This document shows positions 7,680-16,711 of a stretch of DNA of 64,000 nucleotides, piece by piece (position 1 is the stretch's first letter; each line of letters opens with the position of its first letter). The notes beneath the pieces are model-generated. The model was not told where the DNA came from and made no database searches. It saw nothing but the letters and a program-made list of their open reading frames with translations. Position numbers and translations under genes: made by a program. The stretch covers positions 4,550,001 to 4,614,000 of the forward strand of contig NZ_CP031153.1 of NCBI RefSeq assembly GCF_003352465.1, read 5' to 3'. Origin of the DNA: Kordia sp. SMS9. GTDB lineage: Bacteria > Bacteroidota > Bacteroidia > Flavobacteriales > Flavobacteriaceae.

Positions 7680-9323
7680 ATGAAGCAATTATTCGTCTTA
7701 TTATGTATTTTCTCTTTCCTTTTTGGATGTAAAACAAAACCATCTGAAACTGCTAAAAAAACCACTACCGAAGCACACCCTTTTGTATGGGAAGCTGCCA
7801 ATGTGTATTTTATGTTGACAGACCGTTTTAATGATGGAAATGAAGCAAACAATCTTAATTATGATCGTACCAAAGAACCAGCAACACTGCGCGGTTTTAT
7901 GGGTGGCGATATGGCAGGAATTACACAAAAAATAAAAGAAGGATATTTTGACAATTTAGGCGTAAATGCAATATGGTTTTCACCTGTATTAGAGCAAATT
8001 CACGATAGTACAGATGAAGGCACAGGAAATACGTATGCGTTTCACGGGTATTGGACAAAAGATTGGACACAGTTTGATGCTAATTTTGGAACCGCAGCTG
8101 ATTTTGCAGCATTGATGGAAACTGCACATGAACACGGAATCCGTATTTTAATGGATGTCGTAATGAATCATACAGGTCCCGTAACGGAAAAAGATCCTGT
8201 TTGGGATAATAATTGGGTGCGTACAGGTCCTGGATGTACCTATAAAGATCAAGATTCTGCCGTGAGTTGTACACTCGTAGAAAATCTTCCAGATATATTA
8301 ACAAATAGTAACGAAGTGGTTTCTTTACCTACGCCATTAGTAGAAAAGTGGAAAGCAGAAGGTCGTTATGAAGCGGAGATGAAAGAATTAGAAGATTTTT
8401 TCAAGAAAACTGGCTTAGAAAAAACTCCAAAAAACTATATCATTAAATGGTTGACAGATTATGTACGCGAATATGGTGTGGATGGTTACAGAGTTGATAC
8501 CGTAAAACATGTAGAAGAAGAAGCATGGAATTCTTTGAATGCGCAAGCACAGATAGCGTTTACAGATTGGAAAACGGCAAATCCTGATGCTGTATTGGAT
8601 GATACTGCCTTTTTTATGTTGGGTGAATTGTATGGCTACGGAATTGATAACAAACGTTTTTATGATTTTGGCGATACAAAAGTAGATTATTATGCCAATG
8701 GGTTTGATAATTTGATCAATTTTCAATTTAAGTATGATGCGCGCGGAGATTATGAAAGTATCTTTTCAAAGTACGATCGCATTCTTCATACTGATCTAAA
8801 AGGAAAAAGTGTGATGAATTATATCAGTTCGCACGATGATGGCGATCCATTTGATAAAGCACGTACCAAACCGTATGAGTCTGCAACCAAGTTATTGCTG
8901 ACGCCAGGAATTTCACAAATTTATTACGGAGACGAAACGAAACGTCCGCTAATCATTGAAGGAACAACTGGCGATGCAACTTTACGTTCGTTTATGAATT
9001 GGGACATGATGAACGATGCAGATACCAAAAAACTGCTCACACATTGGCAAAAACTAGGTCAGTTTAGAAAAGTACATCCAGCGATTGGTGCAGGAACACA
9101 CAAAATGATTTCAGAAAGTCCATATATATTTTCTAGAACGTACAATAGCGATAAAGTTGTCGTAGGATTGGATCTCCCAAAAGGAAAAAAAGAAATTTCT
9201 GTAGACAAACAATTTGTAGATGGCGAAACAGTTACCGATCATTATTCTGGAAAAACGGCGACTGTTTCCAACGGAAAAGTAACGATTGATTCAGAGTTTT
9301 CGATTGTGTTATTGCATCAATAA
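7680..9323 (+). CDS. GH13 alpha-amylase family lipoprotein
   Basis: A 547-residue glycoside hydrolase of family 13. The signal ends in LFGC, so Cys17 should be lipidated. The (beta/alpha)8 barrel starts with VYFMLTDRFNDG. Conserved region I is DVVMNH. The catalytic set is visible: nucleophile Asp273 (GYRVDTVKH), acid/base Glu316 (FMLGELYG) and transition-state Asp386 (ISSHDDGD). A small C-terminal beta domain follows. It should hydrolyse alpha-1,4-glucans at the cell surface or in the periplasm. No SusC/SusD pair lies beside it, so it is not in a standard polysaccharide locus here. Confidence 0.93.
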   Translation: MKQLFVLLCIFSFLFGCKTKPSETAKKTTTEAHPFVWEAANVYFMLTDRFNDGNEANNLNYDRTKEPATLRGFMGGDMAGITQKIKEGYFDNLGVNAIWFSPVLEQIHDSTDEGTGNTYAFHGYWTKDWTQFDANFGTAADFAALMETAHEHGIRILMDVVMNHTGPVTEKDPVWDNNWVRTGPGCTYKDQDSAVSCTLVENLPDILTNSNEVVSLPTPLVEKWKAEGRYEAEMKELEDFFKKTGLEKTPKNYIIKWLTDYVREYGVDGYRVDTVKHVEEEAWNSLNAQAQIAFTDWKTANPDAVLDDTAFFMLGELYGYGIDNKRFYDFGDTKVDYYANGFDNLINFQFKYDARGDYESIFSKYDRILHTDLKGKSVMNYISSHDDGDPFDKARTKPYESATKLLLTPGISQIYYGDETKRPLIIEGTTGDATLRSFMNWDMMNDADTKKLLTHWQKLGQFRKVHPAIGAGTHKMISESPYIFSRTYNSDKVVVGLDLPKGKKEISVDKQFVDGETVTDHYSGKTATVSNGKVTIDSEFSIVLLHQ

Positions 9324-9399
9324 AATTGGTATCACAAATAGTAATGCCAGTTCAAGTGCAGTTGAGAACACGTATGGAATGTAGAATTTCCAATAAATC

Positions 9400-9470
9400 T
9401 CGATAGCTTCGCTAGGTATTTTCAATCAAAATATATTTAGATTTCAATAATGCTCGATTTGACATTCTCA
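9400..9470. repeat. Degenerate copy of the TCGAG-type intergenic palindrome
   Basis: ATCTCGATAGCTTCGCT and, about 50 bases later, GCTCGATTTGACATT look like decayed arms of the palindromic repeat found intact at 22045-22119. Confidence 0.4.
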
Positions 9471-9484
9471 CTTTTATAAATGAT

Positions 9485-9850
9485 CTAATTTTTCGAAAAC
9501 AACGCAATTCTGTTGCCTTCCGAATCTATAAAAACTGCCATATAGCCAGTATCAGGTGAAATCTGTGTTTTCCCTTGCACAACTGTTCCTCCAGCTTTTG
9601 GAATGATTGCTAATTCTTCATCCACATCTTCGGAAGAAAAATATACCAAAACTCCGTCAGTTGTACTTGGAATGTACGATTCATATTGTATCAACGCGCC
9701 TGTACTATTTTCCGCAGCAGGTTTTGGTGGAAACCAACCATACAACAAGCCACCAAGGTTTTGAACTTTGATAGATACTTTGAACACAGTTTCATAAAAT
9801 TTTTGAGCGCGCTCCATATTCGTTACCGGAATTTCAAACCAGTTTACCAT
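9485..9850 (-). CDS. VOC-family (glyoxalase-like) protein
   Basis: A 121-residue single-domain vicinal-oxygen-chelate protein. It begins with VNWFEIPVTNMERAQKFYE, the standard first beta-alpha unit, and ends with GYMAVFIDSEGNRIALFSKN, the usual last strand with the Glu metal ligand region. VOC proteins include glyoxalases, dioxygenases and antibiotic-binding proteins; nothing here identifies the substrate. It is transcribed alone, convergent with the amylase. Confidence 0.85.
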   Translation of the reverse strand: MVNWFEIPVTNMERAQKFYETVFKVSIKVQNLGGLLYGWFPPKPAAENSTGALIQYESYIPSTTDGVLVYFSSEDVDEELAIIPKAGGTVVQGKTQISPDTGYMAVFIDSEGNRIALFSKN

Positions 9851-10054
9851 AATGTTCTATTTTATTTTTTCTAAATGTGCTTTTAGATGTTTTAGATTGA
9901 TTTTGAAGTAAAAAGTTAAGAATTTATATGATATGATTGTACTTTAAGCACAATTTTATAAGTTAATTCCAATGTTAGGACGAAATCTGGTTTTGAAATA
10001 TTTTAAATTATTTTCAAAAAATAGTACATTTAAACACCTAAAAAACAAAAAAAG

Positions 10055-10513
10055 ATGAAATACGTAGCAAATTCTGTAGAAGCTTATATTGATCAACTTC
10101 CGGAAGAACGCAAAGAAGTGATTGCAAAGTTAAGAACGATTCTACAGGAAAATTTGCCCGAAGGATTTTCTGAACAGGTAAATTACAACATGCCATCTTT
10201 TGTAGTTTCACATGCTGTGTATCCTGGCGGTTATCACTGCGATCCAAAATTGCCATTGCCTTTTATCAGTTATGCTTCACAGAAAAATTTTGTAGCCTTA
10301 TACCACATGGGAATTTATGCTAATAAAGAATTGATGGACTGGTTTGTGGCAGAATATCCAAAACATTGCAAATACAAATTGGATATGGGGAAAAGCTGTA
10401 TTCGTTTCAAAAAAATGAACGATATTCCGTATGAGTTGATTGCTGAACTAGCGCAAAAAATGTCGCCAAGCAACTGGATTGATTTGTACGAAACCAATGT
10501 TATGAAAAAATAG
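10055..10513 (+). CDS. DUF1801 domain protein
   Basis: A 152-residue protein of the DUF1801/YdhG-like superfamily. Recognisable parts are VEAYIDQLPEERKEVIAKLR at the start, EQVNYNMPSF, and the ISYASQKNFVALYHMG core. Function is unknown; some relatives are linked to metal or metabolite binding. It stands alone between two stretches without genes. Start ATG 10055 is the first Met and matches the family. Confidence 0.8.
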   Translation: MKYVANSVEAYIDQLPEERKEVIAKLRTILQENLPEGFSEQVNYNMPSFVVSHAVYPGGYHCDPKLPLPFISYASQKNFVALYHMGIYANKELMDWFVAEYPKHCKYKLDMGKSCIRFKKMNDIPYELIAELAQKMSPSNWIDLYETNVMKK

Positions 10514-10770
10514 AAACAAATACTTTTCTTACAAAAAGTGCAGTTTATCAGATATTAAGTGCTTCATAACTGAACTTATAATTCTTTGATTTTCTCATTC
10601 TTTGATTGCTTATTTTTTTTATTCCTTGAAAAAGAATTCTTAAAAAATTTCAATTATGGGACATTTAAGCACAAAGGATCGTATTATTACTTTTTGTATT
10701 TTAATTCCTTCCATCATCACCTCTGTAGTATGTTTGGTGTATACTATTTATTTATTGGTGAATTTGTAAT

Positions 10771-10816
10771 TATACCAATTTACACATAAAGTGATGTTTA
10801 TAAACTCGTTTATTTG
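10771..10816. repeat. MITE-like terminal repeat, solo copy
   Basis: ATACCAATTTACACATAAA followed by GTGATGTTTATAAACTCGTTTATTTG is nearly identical over about 45 bp to the right end of the element at 62492-62653, in inverted orientation. It runs into the last codons of the trmH-like gene. Confidence 0.55.
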
Positions 10817-11472
10817 GGATGTAACGCGTAATAGCGTTTCAAGATATCGTCAATACTACGAATTGTTTTTTTGCACCAATCAAAACGTTTTTCTAGCGTT
10901 TCTTCTGCTGTCAATTGCCAAGCTATATCAGAGTTTCTTAATTTGTTTGTTACATGTTGAATGGTGATTGCTGCCGATACCGAAATATTCAAACTCTCCG
11001 TAAAACCTACCATGGGAATTTTTAAAAATTCATCTGCTTCCGATAATACTTCTTCGCTCAAACCTTCGCGTTCTTTTCCAAAAAAGAAAGCTGCTTTTTG
11101 CGTAATATCAAACTCTTGTAAATATTGAGAATCTTCATGCGGAGTCGTCGCAATAATTCGATATCCTTGATCTTTTAAATGTGCAATGCAGCTTTTAGTA
11201 TCATTATATCTGTGAATATCTACCCATTTTTGTGCGCCCATCGCAATTTCCCTGTCCATCTTTTTTCCTAAACGTTCTTCTATTACATGTACATCTTGCA
11301 CGCCAAAAACATCACAACTTCGCAACACAGCACTTGTATTGTGCAGTTGATACACATCTTCTACAGCGACTGTAAAATGCCGTGTTCGTTGGGCTAAAAC
11401 CTTAGCAAACAACTCTTTTCTTCGTTCTGTTAGATAGCTTTCTAAATGGCTTACTACATCTATATCAATCAT
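10810..11472 (-). CDS. trmH: TrmH-family tRNA/rRNA 2'-O-methyltransferase
   Basis: A 220-residue SpoU/TrmH-class SPOUT methyltransferase, probably the tRNA Gm18 enzyme. The three SPOUT motifs are present: HNTSAVLRSCDVFG (motif 1), FFFGKEREGLSEE (motif 2) and ESLNISVSAAI (motif 3). The N-terminal ERRKELFAKVLAQRTRHFTVA helix is typical of TrmH. The stop and last codons lie inside a repeat end (10771-10816), so the C-terminus may have been reset by the repeat. Assignment to TrmH rather than another SpoU enzyme is likely but not proven. Confidence 0.85.
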   Translation of the reverse strand: MIDIDVVSHLESYLTERRKELFAKVLAQRTRHFTVAVEDVYQLHNTSAVLRSCDVFGVQDVHVIEERLGKKMDREIAMGAQKWVDIHRYNDTKSCIAHLKDQGYRIIATTPHEDSQYLQEFDITQKAAFFFGKEREGLSEEVLSEADEFLKIPMVGFTESLNISVSAAITIQHVTNKLRNSDIAWQLTAEETLEKRFDWCKKTIRSIDDILKRYYALHPK

Positions 11473-11583
11473 CTTACAAAACTATCATAAAAACACAAGC
11501 AGACAAAATAGTATGATGATTTACAAATGCATTGTAAAAAGAGGGATAAATTGATTATTTTAGTAGTTCTTAAAGTTTTTTAC

Positions 11584-12765
11584 ATGAAGTTTAATTTCTT
11601 TTGTCTCCTCTTTTTGTATTTCTCATCGGTTTTTTCACAGGAAACTGACGAAGTATATGCTAAAAATGTGGATGCTAATGATGAAAAAGTAATTGAACTT
11701 GGGCAAAATTTGACAGATTCTTTTTATGAAGAAGATTCCTCTTTTTTTATGGATAATTTTAATGTAGAAAGTTTTGCTAAAAAAGTTATCTCCGTAAACA
11801 AAGATATTTCTGAAAATGCAGTGATGCGTGAATTTAACCGCACATTTAGAGATGGTATTTTTTTTGATAAATTTCATAAGTTTCCAGATAGAATTCGTGC
11901 CATGATTGAAGATGGAGCTTCGTACAGTATTGTGAATTATTATTATCATTTAGACGAACGAAAGTATCATTTATTATTTCGAATGTATGCTGAAAATATC
12001 GGATTAAACTATCATGACTATCAATTGAGTTTTGAAGATGGTACATTTCAGCTACAAGATATTTTTATATATTCCACAGGACAATATTTAAGCGAAACCT
12101 ATCAAGATTTATATCAGTTGAGTATTCCAGGAGAAAATATAGAAGTTAATAGAGAACGTTTGAAAAGTATGATTTTCTTTGGACAATACAAGACATTAGC
12201 ACGGCAAAAAAAATACAAACAAATTTTTGACTTGATGCGAAACCTTACGGGAGAATTCACAACGAAAAAAATATATTTCCTCACAAAGATTAAAATTGCT
12301 GCTAAAATGAATCAAGTATTTCACCTAGAAGCGATTGATGAATTGTTACGAAATTTTCCCAATGATCCTACTACCAAACTCATGGCAATTAATTATCATC
12401 TTATGCTGAAAGATTACAATACTACCATGCAACTTTTAGATGAAATTCAAGCAATTACAGAAGATGTTTTTATAGAATATATTCGTGGCAATGCTGCATG
12501 GCAATTTGAAGATTTTGAGTCGGCTGAAAAAGCATATGCGTATACAATTCGCGAATATCCAGATTTTGAAAAAGCCAAACTTAATTTGATGTATTTGTAT
12601 GATTTTTTAGAAAAACACGAAGATAATATTGTACTCTTAAACAATATGATTGAGAATGATGAATACAATAAAAAAGACCTCATCGACTTTATAGATGACA
12701 CTTCAAACGAATTTATACATTTACCAAACGCACGTATTTATAATAGATGGAAAAAGAAAAAGTAG
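11584..12765 (+). CDS. Exported TPR-like protein
   Basis: A 393-residue exported protein. I use the ATG at 11584 because MKFNFFCLLFLYFSSVFSQ is a signal peptide; the frame opens at 11527 but adds 19 residues that do not look like part of a signal. The C-terminal half (about residues 210-370) is helical with TPR-like spacing (AWQFEDFESAEKAYAYTIRE, then FEKAKLNLMYLYDFL). The first half is unassigned. The gene overlaps the sirtuin gene by 19 bases, so the two are translated together. Function unknown. Confidence 0.75.
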   Translation: MKFNFFCLLFLYFSSVFSQETDEVYAKNVDANDEKVIELGQNLTDSFYEEDSSFFMDNFNVESFAKKVISVNKDISENAVMREFNRTFRDGIFFDKFHKFPDRIRAMIEDGASYSIVNYYYHLDERKYHLLFRMYAENIGLNYHDYQLSFEDGTFQLQDIFIYSTGQYLSETYQDLYQLSIPGENIEVNRERLKSMIFFGQYKTLARQKKYKQIFDLMRNLTGEFTTKKIYFLTKIKIAAKMNQVFHLEAIDELLRNFPNDPTTKLMAINYHLMLKDYNTTMQLLDEIQAITEDVFIEYIRGNAAWQFEDFESAEKAYAYTIREYPDFEKAKLNLMYLYDFLEKHEDNIVLLNNMIENDEYNKKDLIDFIDDTSNEFIHLPNARIYNRWKKKK

Positions 12766-13439
12766 TTGTATTAACTGGTGCTGGCATTAGTGCCGAAAGT
12801 GGCATTAAAACGTTTCGTGATGCCGACGGATTGTGGGAAGGACATGACATTATGGAAGTAGCTTCGCCAACAGGTTTTGAAAAAAATCCTGCGTTGGTGT
12901 TGGATTTTTACAATCAACGCAGACGCCAATTGAAAGAAGTTGTGCCAAATGAAGGACACAAAGCCTTAGTTTTACTGGAAGAACAATACGACGTTACGAT
13001 TGTTACCCAAAATGTGGACAACTTGCATGAACGTGCAGGAAGTTCAAAAATTATTCATTTGCATGGCGAATTGTCTAAAATGCGCGGCGTTCAGTATCCT
13101 TATAAAATATATGATTGTTCAGGTGATATTTATGTAGGCGATGTATGCAAACGCGGTTCGCAATTGCGCCCACATATTGTTTGGTTTGGCGAAGATGTTC
13201 CTATGATTGAAACCGCTATAGCAGAATGTACTCAAGCAGCTATTTTGATGATTATTGGAACGTCTATGCAAGTATATCCAGCCGCAAGTTTGATTAATTT
13301 TGTACCACAAAGCACACCAATTTACTTCATTGATCCAAAACCTTCCGTAAACGAAAGTGCATATCAAAATTTAACGGTTATTGCCGAAAAAGCTTCTACG
13401 GGAGTAGCGAAAGTGATTGAGGAATTGGTCGGTTTTTAG
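12747..13439 (+). CDS. cobB: NAD-dependent protein deacylase, class III sirtuin
   Basis: A 230-residue sirtuin that removes acyl groups from lysine using NAD. NAD-binding motifs GAGISAESGI (11-20) and TQNVDN (87-92) are present, and the catalytic His is His106 (HLHGEL). Tyr55 and Arg58 form the YxxR pair that lets SIRT5/CobB-type enzymes act on succinyl- and malonyl-lysine. The usual four-Cys zinc knuckle is not complete: only Cys near DCSGD and DVCKRG remain, as in other Bacteroidota homologues. It overlaps the upstream TPR-like gene. Confidence 0.93.
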   Translation: MEKEKVVVLTGAGISAESGIKTFRDADGLWEGHDIMEVASPTGFEKNPALVLDFYNQRRRQLKEVVPNEGHKALVLLEEQYDVTIVTQNVDNLHERAGSSKIIHLHGELSKMRGVQYPYKIYDCSGDIYVGDVCKRGSQLRPHIVWFGEDVPMIETAIAECTQAAILMIIGTSMQVYPAASLINFVPQSTPIYFIDPKPSVNESAYQNLTVIAEKASTGVAKVIEELVGF

Positions 13440-13540
13440 ACTATTTGGTCTTGGCTTCTAGATCGTTTTCCTTTTGGGGTGTCTGATATCAGTTATCTTA
13501 TTTAGCCTTTAGCAAAAAAATAAAACTAACAACCAAAAAA

Positions 13541-14017
13541 CTACTTCGCCTGTTCAATTTCTATTGCTAAAAAGGTTCTGGCTTCTTTTACCCAAGCATC
13601 AATTTCTTTGATTTGTGCCTCCGACAGTTTGGCATCGTCATGTGTCCATAAATACGAAGGAATTGGCATGTGTCCTTTTTCAATTTCTTCGATGACTTCC
13701 TCTAATTTATGATCTTTTCGTTTTGCAGAATATGAACTCCATTCAGAGAAGTTTAGCTCTTCTTTTCCATGTTCTACATGTTCTGCCATCCAGTACGAAA
13801 TTGGTTCTATATTGCTGTACCAAGGATAACGCGTATTGCTAGAGTGACAATCGTAACACGCTACTTTTAAAGATGCTTGTACAGAAGCAGGTGGATTGGT
13901 TTCTGTTAAAAACGGTTTTAAATCTGCTACATCACCTACATTTTTTTCAGGTCCAAAAAACTGTAAAATTATCAATACAATTAATGCTAAAACTGCAAAC
14001 TTTTTAAGTATCTTCAT
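13541..14017 (-). CDS. Membrane-anchored haem-binding protein (CxxCH)
   Basis: A 158-residue protein with an N-terminal membrane anchor (FAVLALIVLIILQFF) and a single CYDCH haem c motif at 54-58. It matches the Bacteroidota haem-binding domain family, which has SSNTRYPWYSNIEP just after the motif and KGHMPIPSYLWTHDDAKLS later. The domain is periplasmic. It probably serves electron transfer or haem-dependent sensing; the partner is unknown. The start at 14017 is preferred to 14068 because the extra 17 residues overlap the divergent gene's promoter region. Confidence 0.85.
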   Translation of the reverse strand: MKILKKFAVLALIVLIILQFFGPEKNVGDVADLKPFLTETNPPASVQASLKVACYDCHSSNTRYPWYSNIEPISYWMAEHVEHGKEELNFSEWSSYSAKRKDHKLEEVIEEIEKGHMPIPSYLWTHDDAKLSEAQIKEIDAWVKEARTFLAIEIEQAK

Positions 14018-14053
14018 GACGTTATTTTTATTTGGCTTAAAAGTATAAAAAGT

Positions 14054-14626
14054 ATGACATTTGAACAACTCTACAGTGAGCTAAATTATGTAAATCATTC
14101 ACGCGAGAAACGAAATTACTATGCCAACATTGTTTTGGGGAATTTAAAATTGTTACCTACATTACTCGACGTTGTATTTACAGTTGATGATAAAATTTCG
14201 GCAAGAGCCGCTTGGTTATTTGAGTTTGTAGCGAGAGAACGTTTGGATGCAATTCTCCCTTATTTAGATAATTACACAGAAAAAATGCACACTGTACATA
14301 TAGATTCTGCCGTACGTCCTGTAGCAAAAGTTGCGGAGTATTTGATAGAAGCGTTTTATCACAAGAAAGAAAATTGCACACAAAAAAAATTAACCAAAAA
14401 ACACCGTGAAAAAATTACTGAAACGTGTTTTGATTGGATGATTAGCGATCAAAAAGTAGCGGTAAAAGCATATTCGATGCGTTCTTTATTTTTATTGGGA
14501 AGTGAATTCGATTGGATTCACGATGAATTGTACCTGATTTTAGAACGCGATTACGCTTCGCAAAGTGCCGCATTTAAAGCCAGAGCAAGAGAGTTGATGA
14601 AACGTTTGAAAAAAGGACGAATTTGA
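14054..14626 (+). CDS. HEAT-like helical protein next to purB
   Basis: A 190-residue all-helical protein with HEAT-like repeats (for example KISARAAWLFEFVARERLDA near 52-71 and AVKAYSMRSLFLLGSE near 137-152). No signal peptide or membrane helix is seen, so it is cytoplasmic. Flavobacterial genomes often carry a homologue beside purB, sometimes mislabelled adenylosuccinate lyase; no lyase motif is present. A role in protein binding is plausible but unproven. It lies 37 bases from the divergent haem-protein start. Confidence 0.7.
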   Translation: MTFEQLYSELNYVNHSREKRNYYANIVLGNLKLLPTLLDVVFTVDDKISARAAWLFEFVARERLDAILPYLDNYTEKMHTVHIDSAVRPVAKVAEYLIEAFYHKKENCTQKKLTKKHREKITETCFDWMISDQKVAVKAYSMRSLFLLGSEFDWIHDELYLILERDYASQSAAFKARARELMKRLKKGRI

Positions 14627-14660
14627 AGTCGTAAAATTTTACTACATCCATCGTAACAAG

Positions 14661-14668
14661 TATATTTG
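14661..14668 (+). promoter_or_regulatory. -7 promoter box of purB
   Basis: TATATTTG matches TAnnTTTG and lies 28 bases before the purB ATG, giving a leader of roughly 20 bases. Confidence 0.5.
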
Positions 14669-14695
14669 TGTGCTTAAAACAACAACACACATACA

Positions 14696-16039
14696 ATGAA
14701 GCTTACTCCGCTTAACGCAATTTCTCCAATTGATGGAAGATATCGCAGTAAAACCATCGCTTTAGCTACTTATTTTAGTGAAGAATCACTGATTAAATAC
14801 CGCGTTTTAGTCGAAATTGAATATTTTATTGCTTTGTGCAATCTTCCATTGCCACAGTTGGAAGATTTTGATGCTTCTTTGTATGATGATTTACGTGCGA
14901 TTTACGAGAATTTTTCAGCAGAAGATGCACAAGCCATCAAAGACATTGAAAAAGTAACCAATCACGATGTAAAAGCTGTTGAGTATTTTATTAAAGAGAA
15001 ATTTGACCGACTAAATATTTCATTGTACAAAGAATTTATTCACTTCGGACTTACCTCTCAAGATATTAATAATACCGCAATTCCGCTCTCTATTAAAGAA
15101 GCCATTCAGCACGTATATCTTCCAGAATTGATTACAGTTTTAGAGAAATTGAAAGCATTGGCAAACGAATGGGCAGAAGTTTCCATGTTGGCACGCACGC
15201 ACGGACAACCTGCTTCGCCAACGCGCTTGGGAAAAGAGATTGAAGTGTTCATTACACGTATTGAAGCACAAGTAGAAATGATGGCGGTGATTCCGCATGC
15301 AGCAAAGTTTGGTGGCGCTACCGGAAATTTTAATGCGCACAAAGTGGCGTATCCAACGATTGACTGGAAAGCATTTGGAAATGATTTTGTAGAACGTATT
15401 TTGGGCTTACACCACTCGTTTCCAACGACGCAGATAGAACATTACGATCATGTAGCCGCCATTTTTGACGGCATGAAACGTATCAATACGATTGTTATTG
15501 ACTTGGATCGTGATTTTTGGACGTACATTTCCATGGATTATTTTAAACAAAAAATTAAAAAAGGAGAAGTTGGTTCGTCTGCGATGCCACATAAAGTGAA
15601 TCCGATTGATTTTGAAAATAGTGAAGGGAACTTAGGCATTGCCAATGCTATTTTTACACACTTATCTGCAAAACTCCCAATTTCAAGATTGCAACGCGAT
15701 TTAACCGATTCTACCGTATTGAGAAATGTAGGTGTTCCTTTTGGACATACGTTGATTGGTTTTCAGTCAACTTTAAAAGGTTTGCACAAGCTTTTATTGA
15801 ACAAAGCGAAGTTTGAAGAAGACCTAGAAAATAACTGGGCAGTCGTTGCAGAAGCCATTCAAACCATTTTGAGGCGAGAAAATTATCCAAATCCCTATGA
15901 AGCTTTAAAAGGTTTAACAAGAACCAATGAAAAGATCACACAAGCTTCAATTGCCGATTTCATTGACACTTTAGCAGTTTCTGACGCTGTCAAACTGGAA
16001 TTAAAACAAATAAATCCAAGTAATTACACAGGAATTTAG
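14696..16039 (+). CDS. purB: Adenylosuccinate lyase
   Basis: PurB cleaves SAICAR to AICAR and adenylosuccinate to AMP, both with loss of fumarate, in purine synthesis. The 447 residues match the longer E. coli-type enzyme. Recognisable are LNAISPIDGRY at the start, TSQDINNTA, ARTHGQPASPT (catalytic His region), and the fumarase-superfamily signature GSSAMPHKVNP near residue 292 with the catalytic Ser. It is transcribed from its own promoter box at 14661. Confidence 0.98.
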   Translation: MKLTPLNAISPIDGRYRSKTIALATYFSEESLIKYRVLVEIEYFIALCNLPLPQLEDFDASLYDDLRAIYENFSAEDAQAIKDIEKVTNHDVKAVEYFIKEKFDRLNISLYKEFIHFGLTSQDINNTAIPLSIKEAIQHVYLPELITVLEKLKALANEWAEVSMLARTHGQPASPTRLGKEIEVFITRIEAQVEMMAVIPHAAKFGGATGNFNAHKVAYPTIDWKAFGNDFVERILGLHHSFPTTQIEHYDHVAAIFDGMKRINTIVIDLDRDFWTYISMDYFKQKIKKGEVGSSAMPHKVNPIDFENSEGNLGIANAIFTHLSAKLPISRLQRDLTDSTVLRNVGVPFGHTLIGFQSTLKGLHKLLLNKAKFEEDLENNWAVVAEAIQTILRRENYPNPYEALKGLTRTNEKITQASIADFIDTLAVSDAVKLELKQINPSNYTGI

Positions 16040-16070
16040 CAAATAATAGCTCTTCACATTGTTTTTTTCT

Positions 16071-16078
16071 TAATTTTG
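16071..16078 (+). promoter_or_regulatory. -7 promoter box of the tail-anchored protein gene
   Basis: TAATTTTG matches TAnnTTTG, 29 bases before the GTG start at 16108. Confidence 0.45.
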
Positions 16079-16107
16079 CAACGCCAAGAACTAACAAAAT
16101 AAACACA

Positions 16108-16644
16108 GTGACGATCAAACTCACACAATCGCAAGACGATAATAGTTTTGATGATGCGCTACAAAAAGGAAGACTCCAAGTTAAAAAAAGAGTCTACAAC
16201 GCAGCTTTTAAAAACTTTATTAACGATAAATACGCTGAAGGAATTCATTTCGGAAACATGAGCAGTAATCTGGAAGAAATCTTGAAAAATTTGTCGTTAG
16301 ATCACCTCATGGTAGGCGTTGTCAAACTTCCAAGACTTGATGCAAGCACTTTATCTGTGATCAATGAAAAATACAATGAGTTTTCTGATTTTGATTTGTT
16401 TGAGAGCTTTGAGTGTACGCTTTTAGCAAAAGACAATGTGAGTTCTAAAGATTTCAAGGAAGGAATTGAAAAATTCCATACAAACTTTTTGGAACTTTAT
16501 AATCAAAAAGCACACGAAGAAGTGATGGAGCGTGATTATGAAAATCGTTTACAAATTAAGAAAAGAGAGATTCAAGAAATCGTATTCTTTACAGTTCTTG
16601 CAGTTATTGCATTGATACTAATTTACTTCTTTATAAATAGGTAA
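16108..16644 (+). CDS. Tail-anchored membrane protein of unknown function
   Basis: A 178-residue protein that starts at a GTG codon (16108), since no ATG fits the open frame and the promoter box lies just upstream. It is a mostly acidic and helical cytoplasmic protein with one membrane helix at the very C-terminus (IVFFTVLAVIALILIYFFI), so it is probably tail-anchored. No family was recognised. It follows purB but has its own promoter and terminator. Confidence 0.65.
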   Translation: MTIKLTQSQDDNSFDDALQKGRLQVKKRVYNAAFKNFINDKYAEGIHFGNMSSNLEEILKNLSLDHLMVGVVKLPRLDASTLSVINEKYNEFSDFDLFESFECTLLAKDNVSSKDFKEGIEKFHTNFLELYNQKAHEEVMERDYENRLQIKKREIQEIVFFTVLAVIALILIYFFINR

Positions 16645-16668
16645 CTTTTATTGGTAAGATATTAAGAT

Positions 16669-16711
16669 ATATGGATACACGTAATATACAACATGTATCC
16701 ATATTTTTTTA
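16669..16711 (+). terminator. Bidirectional-looking terminator
   Basis: An 11-bp perfect stem (ATATGGATACA with TGTATCCATAT) around a 14-base loop, followed by a run of T. It ends the tail-anchored protein gene and may also serve the convergent DUF4252 gene, whose stop is at 16709. Confidence 0.8.

Noticed and set aside
10586..10789. 67-residue frame downstream of the DUF1801 gene
   Set aside because: Low-complexity Phe/Tyr-rich translation of AT-rich DNA, ends inside a repeat, no promoter or family resemblance.
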